Source: JAMLHH01 sp035515235
GTDB taxonomy: Bacteria; Bacteroidota; Bacteroidia; Chitinophagales; JADIYW01
DNA: 64,000 nucleotides
Direction of reading: 5' to 3'
Assembly: GCA_035515235.1 (NCBI GenBank)
Contig: DATJBS010000038.1
Coordinates: 1 to 64,000 of the forward strand
Position 1 is the stretch's first letter. Each line of letters begins with the position of its first letter. This document shows, one piece after another, positions 13,001 through 21,700 of the stretch. Below the pieces are notes generated by a model, which searched no databases, was not told where the DNA came from, and saw only the letters and a list, made by a program, of their open reading frames with translations. Position numbers and translations under genes: made by a program.

Positions 13001-13997
13001 GGAGTTCTGGACTCCAATATCCATCGGTCTCCTTTTGCCAAACAAAAGAAAGTCCTGTTTGCTGAACTGTGGCAAGACCACTAGTCAGCGTTATGTATTC
13101 CCCTTCACATTTATATTTTACTGTTGCGCCTAAGTCAACTTGAGGAATCCCACCAGCTGCTATCGTAAATTGTTTTTCTAAAGTACAACTATTCATCTCT
13201 GTTGTGACTTTATATAAGCCGACGCCTAATACATTTTCTTTATTAGGATTTAAAGCCGTTTGTTCTACAAAACCACCTCCCTCTTCTTTCCACCATTTCA
13301 CTGAAGTAGAACCAATTTGATTAAGTTTTACACTTTTAGGCAGAATATCGCTACAGTTATTAATTTCATCAATACCAATACTTCCCATTGTAAGCTTTAA
13401 ATTAAAATTTACTGCTCCGCTAATAATAGCTTCTTTAAAGTCTGGCCATTGTAGTTTGTCTGTAAGGATCATTACTTGTTGGGTCTCACCTATATTTGTG
13501 TAATTGATACTTCCTTTCCAATCTAAGGAAAAGGTGGTACAGCCTCCTAAAAAGAATACATCTCCTTTGAGTTCTATATTACTATTATATTTAAAATCAC
13601 TTATACTACATCGATCTAAATTATAATTAAATGATTGGGCATTATATAGATATGCTTGTTCAAACATATGGTTTTTCGTGGTTCCGAAAGTATTATCCAA
13701 TTCTATATTATAAAGCTTGTTTCCTATTATAATTTCTTTAATTCTAAAGACAGGAGATGAACAATTAAATTTATTGACAAGCATATAGGATTGATCAAAA
13801 TCACTTAACTCCAGCTTTAAGTAAGTGTCGTTAGCTTTCAAGTCTACTGAAAACATTATCCCTCCAAAACAAACTACCAGAAGCATATACTTTATGCCAC
13901 TCAATATTTTTTGCTTAAATAGCAGAGATAAAATATTGACTAAACAAAATCTTTTATCGATAACCATTAACTGGCAGTTAGTTTTAGGAGATTCCAT
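1002..13997 (-). CDS. Giant 4,331-aa Rhs/YD-repeat protein with Ig-like N-terminus and inserted jelly-roll array
   Basis: Probable secreted or surface Rhs protein. From the N-terminus: a hydrophobic signal or anchor segment (about residues 38-55; M38 is an alternative start), Ig/PKD-like domains ending in G-x-Y-x-V-x-V..GC (about 280-440), a Bacteroidota Rhs-type module (around 705-790, YYDKMLRPQQ..YDYEGRPVVNVLPVP), Cys-rich helical segments (about 1130-1570 and 2030-2120), and YD repeats with the VQGIDYAYTLQGWLK and LNNHLGNVLATISD core motifs (about 2130-2830). The core motif YYPFGMPMPGRSY (about 2835) is followed by roughly 1,200 residues of jelly-roll-like repeats before the core resumes at YRFGFNGQERQTELG (about 4050). 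The last 220 residues are a Gly-rich hydrophobic stretch and a charged helical tail. The gene starts 2 bp after the preceding stop codon and overlaps the next gene. It is far longer than usual for Rhs proteins. The Rhs assignment is firm. Toxin activity is not shown. Confidence 0.9.
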   Translation of the reverse strand: MESPKTNCQLMVIDKRFCLVNILSLLFKQKILSGIKYMLLVVCFGGIMFSVDLKANDTYLKLELSDFDQSYMLVNKFNCSSPVFRIKEIIIGNKLYNIELDNTFGTTKNHMFEQAYLYNAQSFNYNLDRCSISDFKYNSNIELKGDVFFLGGCTTFSLDWKGSINYTNIGETQQVMILTDKLQWPDFKEAIISGAVNFNLKLTMGSIGIDEINNCSDILPKSVKLNQIGSTSVKWWKEEGGGFVEQTALNPNKENVLGVGLYKVTTEMNSCTLEKQFTIAAGGIPQVDLGATVKYKCEGEYITLTSGLATVQQTGLSFVWQKETDGYWSPELLSTGNQLTTVVPGKYKLIVSNLANCSSESIVDIVNRPKPQPTFDQPVVELDWGQNVSLEAKSLGSLDIVRWMNGLEANPIVVDEPGKYSVVVTNQYGCSTPASVKVFLKDDLAPTLVHDGKSGERLLDQLSLNDNAKGIRSSLNVKDITQYRTFDKHQYSAVVSLLYNRTEHTDLNDLEADMVKVKYAIDLGGLNALQNGELYLSLSKEQPVYQALNVHEGMAEISLDVTSVEFLKSGSIVSVSEKFQNDFRLELNNKILFRPKMITNDMITQFDHKLLGDGHLRFHWEHFHSAYEYELEYVFLDKYIAQAPTTTDDFLRLFQQQGVRVSTYDTYYELFPTFPEGHLYYRIRPVGRHIYSDPETYAFGLWSTQKVIDITSTGIAPFEASRNWEKTLTFAEGGKKKEIITYYDKMLRPQQVATHLSTDKLTLFAETFYDYEGRPVVNVLPVPYMDQEGLHFKELLTKSHLNPTEPYSKFDFDFDDNLQGKVSVESGAGNYYWVDNHLLSTYKKADLSLLPNANGAVTTQVRYSLDATGRTVAQSGVGETFALNDPDKRFSRMFYGTTSETELSRMFGSNVGQSVFYKKNMVVDPNGQISISFVDMKGNTIATCLAGETPINLEKLISNEVQTGFTTSLNKNNKVNQAAMQSITQATILNTNIGVYTFNYSLDGIINKANTGAFVEQPVCAACIYDLEISITNPEGKPVELQWSGLLPGEDPLVYRKKIEPQATWECLEDEIYTTPLVEFTANFNDFGNYVVTKKLVLSEGVIEALILEAKTEGVLPELEEFLSEAEERVDVFNPCTCEGRCQIFVEEQMLTYDPNNEEQLTEAEYRTLKLNECQAAYCDAIELTSNDIEKLAESECEGIRNQIKSQLSPGGPFFESVSCQPSTFGLLENLKPKSEEEGLGEDYYRLIYDQLTASNANVQLILTENWDDAIAETFAPLHREYRHYVFCMEEGKELTKFQYEMSMVNTWSEARTKNYVKNGTGKNLHGTPIGASKKDPVTNLVSGFLEEKLKLPVTPSGSGFTEELLWFILDYEDNTVLESSYLLKLRKHLLVKSGVEPTARPEFLLPHYDDPVVLLQLDTLKWEIYKGVYFAKRYEAIVNYKKNVLGITFANDENTIVEDATKLLSMDYALENNDRLARELCEEGCDGNAQMWLSMLAGRCPDLNEVYGSDAPADKAQIAHILSEMKRICKNNCGDGYLNPWGMLSPDDENLRQEQIGQIMDLVEDFGCSDITPDDIEFIFPQFQYEYMGEDSRDDNAFYLLTLFMFSAIKEGQMYVGQKSDIYSSEQQCFYNNTNAILLSKLSVINKIILGLNPNQQGKCPVELNDTEFSLRMFLDATYPDKYSYSMQSERVSNGFDIDINMLSCYDGTDDADYTKEENCPSCEVYMRFWDKDGQEQDVGNKARVMRLENKRKADELGIPFPETDPFLSDKIARENKIYSGYIVVEEFGGASNNGIIAPELVTSISGAKLNSWDFNGQHIDIDTSIISLEDIAYYLNEYDTLGGWYLEYDSIGGIIVKGGLDSINYGQINFSTHDGDSSHTIIFDYDSTIVNKRVEVFSDTIEAMNRLNEVNAQRNTSGLDSIGISGFDKDSAQYAVDDYFDSQTLNMDACDCETKYTMTGSPVKYCYYPDKVGWFPCSSDICSNANPALCSAPSNVSARAAAKTSGLNYHYIITEIPYNCKDVIFPIISKGKFTVGIQCEVEEDYCEQFDLPENGETQPSDPCFICPGAVATEAEWDISCKKEAKQNAKDQARITYQNMVDALKDELYSNLFNQCMNGLDENFSYSGENGQYHYTLYYYDQANNLVQTVPPEGVDLLDLTDFIEGELITGSEPAHRLRTTYQYNSRGQLIRQISPDGGESKFWYNRLGQLRFSQNAKQALNDKYSFTVYDKQGRISFVGEYDNTVLNNTMDDMLLLMSTFPYENNELNQYCSQITETQYDYSRIAGLPSGENLRNRVAASVYYDQPNQSPITANISPRYRAALYDYDEIGNVKNIWQIYKESAVDYIRKFLITYDFDLYSGKVNKVTFKDINRPTGLKKGYLTHRYEYDSDNRITAIYSSKDDYIEQCEARYFYYPHGPLARVELGHDQVQGIDYAYTLQGWLKYINKPGSSPSSPGANPLHEFTGIAEHSVMLGYFKGDYTPILGAPLNEDIWDEAEDYFATDPSPNPQQHARELYNGNIAWMQTAIGQSLDTRFSSSSPLQSASIQTNNGVQVMAYNYDQLNRIKGSQTYGLEAGQLSHRGWYDTKYSYDANGNIKSLSRNALGAGSIKSPVLIDDFVYNYAISNNQLNSVDDQIEAYASLAAEVQDIKQGQDPLNYIYDQIGNLTSDAQEGIDNIIWNVYGKISEIQFKVATDKPNLSFLYDATGNRIAKIVLPKDVSHIADTTWYVRDAQGNVLYTETSLHTYPASSAPETFSSEEYHLYGSSRLGMYQDKYIVNNVSLLNEPGDYYLQLGKKRFELNNHLGNVLATISDFPEGSSGVYFADLLMAQDYYPFGMPMPGRSYEKGQCVEKDVEGSGEKIINNDFDAIASSSDKRGVSDWNNQLFVLNSINQLKLGNLSWYDRSGEESTNGAMKLQIAYLPFTEDDEEEGTSIGVAARELGTYLPGAYRLNMNFFGAEALDVGFVTLVETSKLLAENANVFEDEELEELEAISAHMITNDPYQFLSFSLTDTTELSILIAAAVNGNDSSTSILVDNIFIEKTTALSPSVSTNILVEDFSQNPVAWRVLDLDENTFSHIRPERFLSTGALLIDSLTGLVQVSAVDTIHPEYIVLARDFNVVSGNTYKIGFNIDSLYGFYGLNLKISETQDLSENIWWNNKIAQTSLNGSGYYEFEVKAQSESLSAMFFKEWDSTRVNAPYFSMSNMTITKCNTINPNQNIELFSDSFNTGSLSGFYGYYPELIDVDSSLNRLVLHPNAYVISDSVITAYYSLSKKFAIPEFGRYRLSLHCEQSGISSNPIAIGLEAIRDVNSQWVGGINIESTGNYSFIFDAFTDSLRINLWQTIIGDSTQLIYIKDVVLERIYSSDSCELLTETLEDYKDSWRTSIWSTDFYSPSWLTDISAIPEAEFGELVFDTLNEHLSIHPYWLRDIVSETGSEMANSQVAFMAKDLETTVGKQYRVEFDLTVNDTNSFDFFIAGAWKSYLTGIAEPMDFNGFESVVPLEGSGTYRLDFTATTDQYVFEILGISDSMGYKPEIAYSIDNFSFNLFDIDSTELLWKIGFDSLPEDIYSYIVEEDDTLSMGIISYDTIENRLRVNLLEDEAPEYVGILMKDVVLEADRYYRFRPTISVISTSNDLTGVMALTRDHSESNIRDMKIFDVNQASEIIFYSESGGLQTLLLGVMGDSSTYYYVDSLSLELLDISISELYSNDFSTSAAGWRSKFADSLELTAGRIDWQSEDETMRIWPWGNDVGVIGSVVREIDVVPGIYNMVMAKVILPDHPNAKVSLGVYDELAANVNFSTLSVEPMAHAEAEDFEETILYFTFRPNTDKMSLVMMYQSAEFGRVILDDVKVISIEPFERDTLLSMTFDDTSGVYDDWRSSIWPDSLISIDSILLSYISHDTLQGRMRLDMVQDFNNENELLGATARKLTGLQVGKKYEASFEIQTDGVHRIRQVNSVVFPNSEFRMGIIQPVDTNMIQVDSVYLDQDTNHIVLRFTATESDMVISISANARRAAPYHYYIDNFQLREGFVKTLNCDRSNLQLADQESRYRFGFNGQERQTELGPSFTTAEYWMYDGRLGRRWNIDPEDYQISEWSPYVCLADNPNLYVDKNGDVWHIIGGGLLGGGIELGSQLISSGFEWDEVDWFDVGIETGKGALIAATGGTSIGLVTTAEVSSTVLKASIDITEEKGLKNVGGGKPLIDAVVEGGLDFAGGKITKKVEVGLDKTLKVKLTNDAVEKQTTKVSKEAVRLEKQVFKDPNLAKQSTQSTQKRLTTAQTNLASSKTAQTNKTIVKETSKSMYETVAGAVEAKISDGYKWIKGKIFGE
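1850..5455 (-). other. Seven tandem jelly-roll-like domains inserted in the Rhs core
   Basis: Within the giant Rhs gene, about 1,200 codons separate two motifs that normally lie close together. The insert divides into seven units of about 150-190 residues. Most units begin with a 'D.F....WR' type strand and close with a pattern like VDNIFIE, IKDVVLERI, IDNFSFNLFD, VDSLSLELLD, LDDVKVISIE or IDNFQLREG. That closing pattern is typical of CBM4/9-like or other galactose-binding-like sandwiches. The units are clearly diverged from each other. Carbohydrate binding is inferred from fold-like patterns only. Confidence 0.6.
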
Positions 13998-13999
13998 AA

Positions 14000-14674
14000 C
14001 TACATTTTTTCTAAAGTGTAAGTAGAATAGCTTGGTGAGACTTGCCCACCTATTATAAACTTTGATTTATCAAATAGAGTATTATCTATATTTTCTCCAC
14101 TCAAAAATGTTCTATAGAAGTATGTAATTACTCTACTATCATTCTTTTGAAAATAAATACTCTTGATAATTTCACCTGATGAATTAAAATATAACTTCAC
14201 CTTGGAAAAATATATCTTAGGTTGATTAGTGTTTAAGTTCAAAATAAATACTTTTTCTGAACTTTGATCTTCGACCTCCAAAGAAAGCGTGTCCTGCATA
14301 ATTGAGTTAAATATTCCTAAAGGATTTTGAAAAAAATTTGTACCGATATTATTAAGATTTTTCTCAACTAATGGTGTATAATAAATTCCCTGCATCAAAT
14401 GATTAACAAATATCAAATCAGTAGCATCTTGTAAGATTTCGAAAGTCCCTTGATCAATATAAATAGAATCTCCTCTTTTAGAAATTCTAATATCAATACT
14501 GTCTCCGCTATAAAAATTCGTAGTATCTCCCATTTGGGTAGTAAACTCTATTCTATAATCACTCAACCCAATATAAGGCTCTAAATAAGACTGTAGAATA
14601 TCCGCACTATTAGTAGCGTTACTATAATAGATACTATTACACAAAATGATTACTATCATATACAAATTCTTCAT
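14000..14674 (-). CDS. Secreted 224-aa protein, possibly LolA-like fold
   Basis: The N-terminus (MKNLYMIVIILCNSIYYSNA) is a Sec signal peptide, so the protein is exported. The mature part alternates beta strands: an early YRIEFTTQMGDTTNFYSGD segment, repeated polar-hydrophobic strands, and a late KVKLYFNSSGEIIKSIYF segment. This resembles the half-barrel seen in LolA/LolB-type lipoprotein carriers, but no diagnostic motif is visible and the assignment is weak. It sits between two giant structural genes with gaps of 2 bp (to the 4,331-aa gene) and 5 bp (from the 1,356-aa gene), so it is co-transcribed with them and probably helps deliver or assemble them. Confidence 0.75.
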   Translation of the reverse strand: MKNLYMIVIILCNSIYYSNATNSADILQSYLEPYIGLSDYRIEFTTQMGDTTNFYSGDSIDIRISKRGDSIYIDQGTFEILQDATDLIFVNHLMQGIYYTPLVEKNLNNIGTNFFQNPLGIFNSIMQDTLSLEVEDQSSEKVFILNLNTNQPKIYFSKVKLYFNSSGEIIKSIYFQKNDSRVITYFYRTFLSGENIDNTLFDKSKFIIGGQVSPSYSTYTLEKM

Positions 14675-14679
14675 ACAAA

Positions 14680-17600
14680 CTAAGGTTTAGGGACTATGTG
14701 ACTTTGATTTACTTGTAATGTTTTAATGCCTTCTGCCGTTTCTTTTTTTACTTGAAACAACTTGCCTTCATCATCATATTTATAAATCGTTGCAAAATTA
14801 TTCTGATCTAATATCGCATCTAATCTATAGGTAGATGGATCATATACATAGGTCTGCATATTCCCTTCTTTTGGGAATATTCTCACATCATCCAAATAAA
14901 ATTCATCAGAATTTTTAAAGACAAATGAGATCTTCTTTGCTCCTATAGGGTACTTAAAAGTATGCTCTAACTTTTGCCAGCCTTCTATAATAGCTCCATT
15001 AGGAAGGTAAAAGTCAATTGTTGATGTTCCTAAATAAAAATCAAGTCCAATGCCCATATCTGCGTCTTTAAATTTTTTATACAAAGCATTCGGTGTCAAT
15101 AATTCAGAACTAGTTGTTTTAATCCATGCACTGAGAATATATTCCTTCCCTTCTGACAATTCCAAAACATTTTGACTCATAGAGATGGGGGCTGAATTAC
15201 AAGGTTCAATTTTTAAACTTCTGCTACCTGTATGAGCTATATCTTTCACAATAGATATATTATCCAATATTTTGCTTTCTACATCTATCTGCTCAACAAT
15301 ATGAATATTGCCTTGCCAATATTCACAGCGATCTGCTGCGTCAAAAATACTTTCTGGCAATTCCAACATTAATCCAAAATCATAACAAAAATCTTTTAAA
15401 ATACCAGCTGACATGTGGTAAACTCCAGACTTACTCTTTTTCTCAACCTCATCGAGCGAATTGATTTCTGCAGGTACTTGAACTTCTATTATCACATTGG
15501 CAAGATCACTAGATCCATATTTTCCTTCTGGAATATCTGTTAATACATATCTTCCCGATCCAGCTAAAATATTATAAGTATGATACTTATCTAAAATAAC
15601 ATCTTCCTGTTCATTAAATATATCCAAATTACCTTGCATATTATTTAGCGGTGTGACTGTTCCAGATACGGGATACTCTTCAAAACCCTCAAAACCAATC
15701 TCTCTGTTTCTAGAATTAATAGCTACTCCAACAGGTATACTACCATCAAATCCAAATATTACTGATGCAAAATTACCCATCAAATCAACACTCTCAATTG
15801 CCTGTCCAGAACTGTTGTATTTTAATATCCGTCCATTATTTACCCACTTAGGAAATGTAGTTTCAAATCTTGGATGCGTCCAATTGAATGATACGACGTC
15901 ATTAATTACTCCATCCTCTTTTAAATCAGGAATAGGATTATTAGATACATTTGTCGTCTGTATTCGTTTATCCAAATAATCATGCCCTGACAAAATTTTA
16001 TAGGAGCCTAACTGACCAGACGAATAGAGATTTTTATCAATAATTGCTCTATACCCATCAGCGTCTTCAAATCTTTCATCTATAAAATCTTTCAACCAAG
16101 TAGCCTGCATCTTTGTAGCACTGATTGTTAAGACATTCTGTAATAAAAGAGGATCCAACAAAGGAGGTGTGAAATCTGGAACCTCTATACTCGCTGTAGA
16201 GATACAACCATTTTCATAAACTCCTGTTACTCTTTGATCGCAAAAAATATGATTTGGAAAAATCATCTTCTTATCCTCATCGTCAGATTCGCCCGCTAAA
16301 GGACTTCCATTGCCATCTAAAAATTTAGGAGGCTCCCATTTCCAATAATCTATATTACTAACATAATCTTCAGGTGCTCCTGCCTGTAACAAATAGGGCG
16401 CATCACTACAAATAGACGGTAAATATGTTAAGGTAACAGGTGCCACATCCTTCGCTGTAATAATAATAGGCTCATTCCAGGGTGTAACATCGTAGGTTCT
16501 CGTACCATTTACAAGCCCTTTTTGATGTTTGGTAGTTATTCCACTAGCTGCTGTAACAATTCCTGAATAACGTGGTTTAATAGGTGAATTTGTAATCGCT
16601 CTAATCCAATATACTCCGCAAGAAACCTTGAAAATACCATCATAATTATAATCCACTCCTTCCTTTGGAAAGAATTTATTAACGAATCCATTTTCATTAT
16701 CACCTAAATGATGTAAGTATTTATTTGATTTTAAAATATTATAAAATTGAGATAGAACTTGAAAATAATTAGGAAAATAAGTTGAATAAAACTCAGCATC
16801 TTCACAACTCATCTTTTTGCCATATAACTCATAACTGTGACCCTCTGGGTAATTATCACATATTTTAGGACGACCACCTACCACGTTTGTAATATTGATT
16901 TCGCCCAAGCCATTATTGCCACTTGGAGCTATCTCCTCATCATTTTTACATGGATAAGATACCTCCAATGTAACTTCTTGAATATCAGGAAAAGCTTTTA
17001 ATTCCGTTAATATTTCAGATCTGAAGGTAAGAAATTCATTTCCTTGTTCGACGCCTTCTAGAATAATTTCAGATGGAGATCGCAAATCCTCATAAGTATG
17101 AGATACCATAAATTGATATCTAATAAATCTAGGATTTTCATCTTGTCCATTTTTAATGTCCTGATACATTAATTTTAAAGGAGGACATGTATAAGCATAA
17201 TTACCACCGCTATAGCTATAAAAATTAGAAGCTTGCATAACACTATTACAAACATCTTCATTAATGAAATCATTTTCATAATTAAAATACATCTCTGTAT
17301 TTTCATTAATAATTGGATTGATTGTATATCCACTACTATAGTGCTCCTCTCCATTTGTCGGTTTTGTTATTTGATAAATGGGGAAAAAATCACTATCCTC
17401 TGGTACTGGAGTTTCTGTACCTCCATAATAAGGCTCTACCCTCATGAATATATTCCATTCTAATAGATTGAAATAATCTGTCTCTCTGAAATTATTCGTT
17501 CCAGAGGCTCTATCCAAAACAAAAAATTGACCTACATCATTACAAGTTCGCTTATTATTATGAAAAAGATTATCATCATATTCTATGAAGTTACTATTTA

Positions 17601-18750
17601 CGTCACAAGGGTAAAAAGGATTACTTCGACTATTATCAGTACCTGAAATAGCCGATAAATAATCATGATTTCTGTAGAATACAAAATAACTTTGCCCTAT
17701 AATATCATGCATCTGCCTCGAATAATCATAAGAACTATGACCAATAGGTTGTGTAGTTTTAGTAATAATTGGAATGGCTATGTTTGTAGCACAATTAGTA
17801 ACCGACGTCCCATCTGAAATAGAATTGGCATCATTACAATATCCAATATATTGTGAATACTCTGACAACTCATAGGTGTTATTGTTAATGTTAAAATTGC
17901 CTCCCATAGCTCTTGGAATTGCCAATCTCATAAACTCAGCTATGTTATCAGTAGGCTGATAACATTCATAAACTATATAACAAGTAAAACTAAGTGTGTC
18001 ATTATTATCTGGGTCAGAAGCTAATAGCCCAGGCGAAAAATTTGTCTTAGAACATTCTTCAATATAGCTTGGAACTAAAAGTCCTTTACATTCTGGAAGA
18101 TTGTCATTAACTTCTATATAATCAGCTACATTATACGTTATCTCTCTTTCTTCTAATAGTAGATAACCAGTTCCTAGAATTCCTGCTATTATATTCTCGC
18201 TGGCTGCAATAATATTAGTTCCAACTTTAAAAAGATAAGGGCGCATCCTTACTTTCACCTTTACATTTTCAGGCTTTATTTCTTTACTATTGATAGGTCT
18301 AGAATAATAATATTCTCCAGTTCTACTTTGTGTGCCATAAACTTTTCTAGGAAAAGGTTGGGAACTTACCAATGGAACAATCTTGTTTTCTATTTTATTA
18401 TCATTAGTATATATTGCATCTGCTACTCGCTCTATTTTCCCATCCTTAATCTTTTCAGGAAGATTATAATTAAAAAGATCAATATTTTTAGTTATCAGTT
18501 GATCAGTATTATTAGAACTATTGTGATAATAATATTCAACAGTCAATAAAATTCCTAATTGATACCCTTCAGAAGGGTACTCAATATTTTGAGCATTAAT
18601 TTTTAATTTTAACTCATTAGCTAAAACTCTATATCTATAAAGAAATTCCTCTTCAGTCTGTTCTGTTTGTTGAGTTTGAGCATGTATAGTTGAACAGAAA
18701 ATTACGACAGTTAAAAAAAGTGCAAAAAACCTAATTATTAAATTCCACAT
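14680..18750 (-). CDS. Secreted 1,356-aa Rhs-associated protein ending in a single YD repeat
   Basis: The first 24 residues (MWNLIIRFFALFLTVVIFCSTIHA) are a signal peptide. The N-terminal half is a large beta-rich region with scattered Cys pairs. Around residue 985 there is ESVDLMGNFASVIFGFDGSIPVGVAINSR-like sequence, a Bacteroidota Rhs-associated signature ('yGn..s..fGydg.lPva.a'). It is followed by a CBM-like sandwich (about 1180-1305, with HTGSRSLKI, YILSAWIKTT and YLDDVRIF). The last 50 residues are a YD-repeat unit (YDPSTYRLDAIL..YKYDDEGKLFQVKKET). A protein that ends at one YD repeat, directly followed in the operon by a protein rich in YD repeats, suggests that the shell is split across polypeptides. 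It lies 15 bp after the 1,673-aa gene and 5 bp before the 224-aa gene. Confidence 0.85.
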   Translation of the reverse strand: MWNLIIRFFALFLTVVIFCSTIHAQTQQTEQTEEEFLYRYRVLANELKLKINAQNIEYPSEGYQLGILLTVEYYYHNSSNNTDQLITKNIDLFNYNLPEKIKDGKIERVADAIYTNDNKIENKIVPLVSSQPFPRKVYGTQSRTGEYYYSRPINSKEIKPENVKVKVRMRPYLFKVGTNIIAASENIIAGILGTGYLLLEEREITYNVADYIEVNDNLPECKGLLVPSYIEECSKTNFSPGLLASDPDNNDTLSFTCYIVYECYQPTDNIAEFMRLAIPRAMGGNFNINNNTYELSEYSQYIGYCNDANSISDGTSVTNCATNIAIPIITKTTQPIGHSSYDYSRQMHDIIGQSYFVFYRNHDYLSAISGTDNSRSNPFYPCDVNSNFIEYDDNLFHNNKRTCNDVGQFFVLDRASGTNNFRETDYFNLLEWNIFMRVEPYYGGTETPVPEDSDFFPIYQITKPTNGEEHYSSGYTINPIINENTEMYFNYENDFINEDVCNSVMQASNFYSYSGGNYAYTCPPLKLMYQDIKNGQDENPRFIRYQFMVSHTYEDLRSPSEIILEGVEQGNEFLTFRSEILTELKAFPDIQEVTLEVSYPCKNDEEIAPSGNNGLGEINITNVVGGRPKICDNYPEGHSYELYGKKMSCEDAEFYSTYFPNYFQVLSQFYNILKSNKYLHHLGDNENGFVNKFFPKEGVDYNYDGIFKVSCGVYWIRAITNSPIKPRYSGIVTAASGITTKHQKGLVNGTRTYDVTPWNEPIIITAKDVAPVTLTYLPSICSDAPYLLQAGAPEDYVSNIDYWKWEPPKFLDGNGSPLAGESDDEDKKMIFPNHIFCDQRVTGVYENGCISTASIEVPDFTPPLLDPLLLQNVLTISATKMQATWLKDFIDERFEDADGYRAIIDKNLYSSGQLGSYKILSGHDYLDKRIQTTNVSNNPIPDLKEDGVINDVVSFNWTHPRFETTFPKWVNNGRILKYNSSGQAIESVDLMGNFASVIFGFDGSIPVGVAINSRNREIGFEGFEEYPVSGTVTPLNNMQGNLDIFNEQEDVILDKYHTYNILAGSGRYVLTDIPEGKYGSSDLANVIIEVQVPAEINSLDEVEKKSKSGVYHMSAGILKDFCYDFGLMLELPESIFDAADRCEYWQGNIHIVEQIDVESKILDNISIVKDIAHTGSRSLKIEPCNSAPISMSQNVLELSEGKEYILSAWIKTTSSELLTPNALYKKFKDADMGIGLDFYLGTSTIDFYLPNGAIIEGWQKLEHTFKYPIGAKKISFVFKNSDEFYLDDVRIFPKEGNMQTYVYDPSTYRLDAILDQNNFATIYKYDDEGKLFQVKKETAEGIKTLQVNQSHIVPKP

Positions 18751-18765
18751 AAGTTCGATTTTATT

Positions 18766-21700
18766 TTATTTTAAAACTGTTTTACTACCAATCATTACAT
18801 CCAGTTGATTTCTATCAATAGGACGATATAGGTATAATTCACAGAGACCTGATGCTCCATTCAAATTAGCGGTTAGTCCTGTTACATCTATTTCCATTTG
18901 GTTCTCAGATTTACTGACTACTGTACCTTTTCTGTGAAAAGTTTGAGAAATTGGGTATTTAAGAACAGTGCATTTCACGCTCAATTCATCCCCTATTCTG
19001 TAATCTTTATTATTTAACCGTACACTCAAAAGGAACTTATTAGGATCATGTTGATTAACAACTACTGAAACATTACCAATACCTTTTACTCCTATCCTCT
19101 TATAAACAGGTCCCATTTCAGAATAATGCCAATAAGCAGGGTAGCTCGATGTCTCTAATGTATTCCCAAATTCATTTTTAACAATTTGTATTATCGGTAA
19201 TCCTGTTAGTTTATCTAATACTTTTGCCTTAGTAGACACTTGTGCACCATCTGTCATTTGTACAGTCTCATCTATTAAACCTGATCTATAAAAGACTTTA
19301 TTAGTCACTGCAGTCTGAACTATAGATTCTGAAACCGAAGCATTAGGCATTACAAAGGGAAAGCCTATAGGAAATACGATTAGCATACCATCCAAGTTCA
19401 AATCCAAACTCCCATTATATCCTACTGATATGCTTTCTCTTGTATCATTAATCACTTCATAATCTAGACCTACTATATAATTGTTGTGAAGTTTTCCATT
19501 TTCATCCATGACGTCTATTCCTTCATTGATGAGTTGCCATCCATCATATCCGTTAATATTGCTTATTTTCTTAGCTTTGTAATTGTAGTAAGTTCCAGAT
19601 ATTGGTACATTCACTATTATCCCTTCTTTGGAAATTTGAAATGCTTCAATACTTTTAGGTTTTCCATGCATATCATTTAATTCGATAGAATAACCTTGGG
19701 TTGCCATAAAATAATCAAATGTATAATTATAAAGATATGCGTAAAAGGTCTCTGACTTGTCCGTTTTCATTGGTGTTAGAGTAGTATAATCTGTTATTAC
19801 TGGAAAATCTTTTGCAGTGTAAAACTGGTAGACCGTCTGTCCAGTAGTAGGTATTTGATTATCCCATTGCTTGCTTAAAACTTTATCTGTTGCATAACTC
19901 CGAACCGTCACCTGCCTATAGCCTACCGAGGCTCCTGGATAAAGCGATTGATTAAAGGGTTTTTCTGCATATAACTTATAATTAGTTTTTAATTTAACAT
20001 CTACTTCAAACTCTAAGGGCAATTTCAATGCATTTTCTTCTCCACCTAAACTAGGTTCGTAAGTTGCCACTCCTGAACTTGTCCACTTTCCACCTTCATT
20101 AATAGTGTAGTCATATACTACACCCACTATATCATCAGGAGAGGAACTATCATTTTCTTTTAAAATCACTTTTTTGATTCTATGTCCACCGCCATATTTA
20201 AAATTTTCAATCTTACGATCTGTATCTATTATTTCTGTACGTTCATTTTTTGAATTTAATCTGATATAAGAATCACTTACATCGAGATTCTTTCCATATC
20301 CTCTATTTCTACATGTTCCATAAAAACCATTGATAAAAACCGCCATCCCCTTAAATGGATTCACTAAACTAAGCAAGGCTGAACGCATTTCCTTTTTACT
20401 AGGATCCGCATCATCCTCTTTAGGTATTTCGTAATCACCCACCTTTCCCATTAATTCAGGTCGGTTCAGCTGAAAATAATTCCACGCAGCTATAGATATC
20501 GGATGATCGTTCAGTGTTTTACCCTTTAGCTTTACCTCCTTAAACTGAATATAACCTCTTGTATAAGCATCTTTGCCAGCATCATAACTCGAAGCGTCAA
20601 TGCTTATTGATGTATTATCAGACAAATCTACTTGTCCATAACCAGACACATACTCTTCATCATTTCCCTTGTTCAGTAAATCTATTTTTACCTTAAAAAA
20701 AACATATCCGCTATTATCCAAAAAACTCCTCATGTGTTCGTTAGTGGAAGTATTTGAATTAATTGCACTGGGATCTGTTACCCCAGTAGGCTTTTTATAA
20801 GGTTCGGTTAGTTGAAAATAAAGACCTCGACTTATATCTAACTCGCTTTTAGCGTCTATTTTATACAATTGCATCGCAGGCTTGTTTTGTACATAAGCAT
20901 AATCATCCATTTCATACTCTAATTCTATAATCGACCCGGAAGGGAGTTTTATTTTATTCAGATTCCACATAGCTGCATTTTTGTCTTGCGTTGCCTTATT
21001 TTTTGTCTGATCTACATATGGGAAAAGTCGATTTTGAGCTTGTCCATTATCAGGTTTTTTATACGTTCCCCAAACGTCTTGTGCATAAGGATCATATTCA
21101 CCCTCATTCTGCCCTTGATTGTAATCGAATTCATAATAATTATGAGTAGCTCTGTCATTATTTCTGTATTTAAACCAAACTTTTTTTAGCGTCAATTTCC
21201 CTTCTCCTAAAGCATTCAAGTGTCCAGCTTCTTGAGCTTTTTTGTTTTTAATTCCAGAACACAATGAATAATCATATTCAAAATAAATTGTTTTAATTGG
21301 AATATGCTGAATTGGATTGGCTTTTAATTCAGCCTTACTGAACAGTTCTATTTTTTCAATTGCATAACCTCCATTTACCCCTTTGTCATCCGATCCAAAA
21401 CTACCTTGTCCTGCTGCTTCCAAGTTATCCAATCGCTTTTTTAAGTAAAATTTTGCTATATGAGTCTTTGTTTCAGCAGTTTGTAAAAAATAGGATTCTC
21501 GTTCTCCGTAGACATAACTTGCCATATCATCCGTAACTGTAGATAGTTGACCCGGAATATAGTTCATACCATTGTATGGCATTCTCCATTTGTAAATAGC
21601 GTCTTTATAATAGCCAAACTTCACCCAGTAGCCCAAATCATCGTCTGTAATACCATCATTTTTTACATCTACATAGTCCACTCCTAACATCGCTGTCAAT

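Noticed and set aside
1002..13997. The possibility that the giant Rhs gene is a fusion from an assembly error
   Set aside because: The frame is continuous over 13 kb, with the Rhs modules in the expected order, and the gene overlaps both neighbours in a compact operon.
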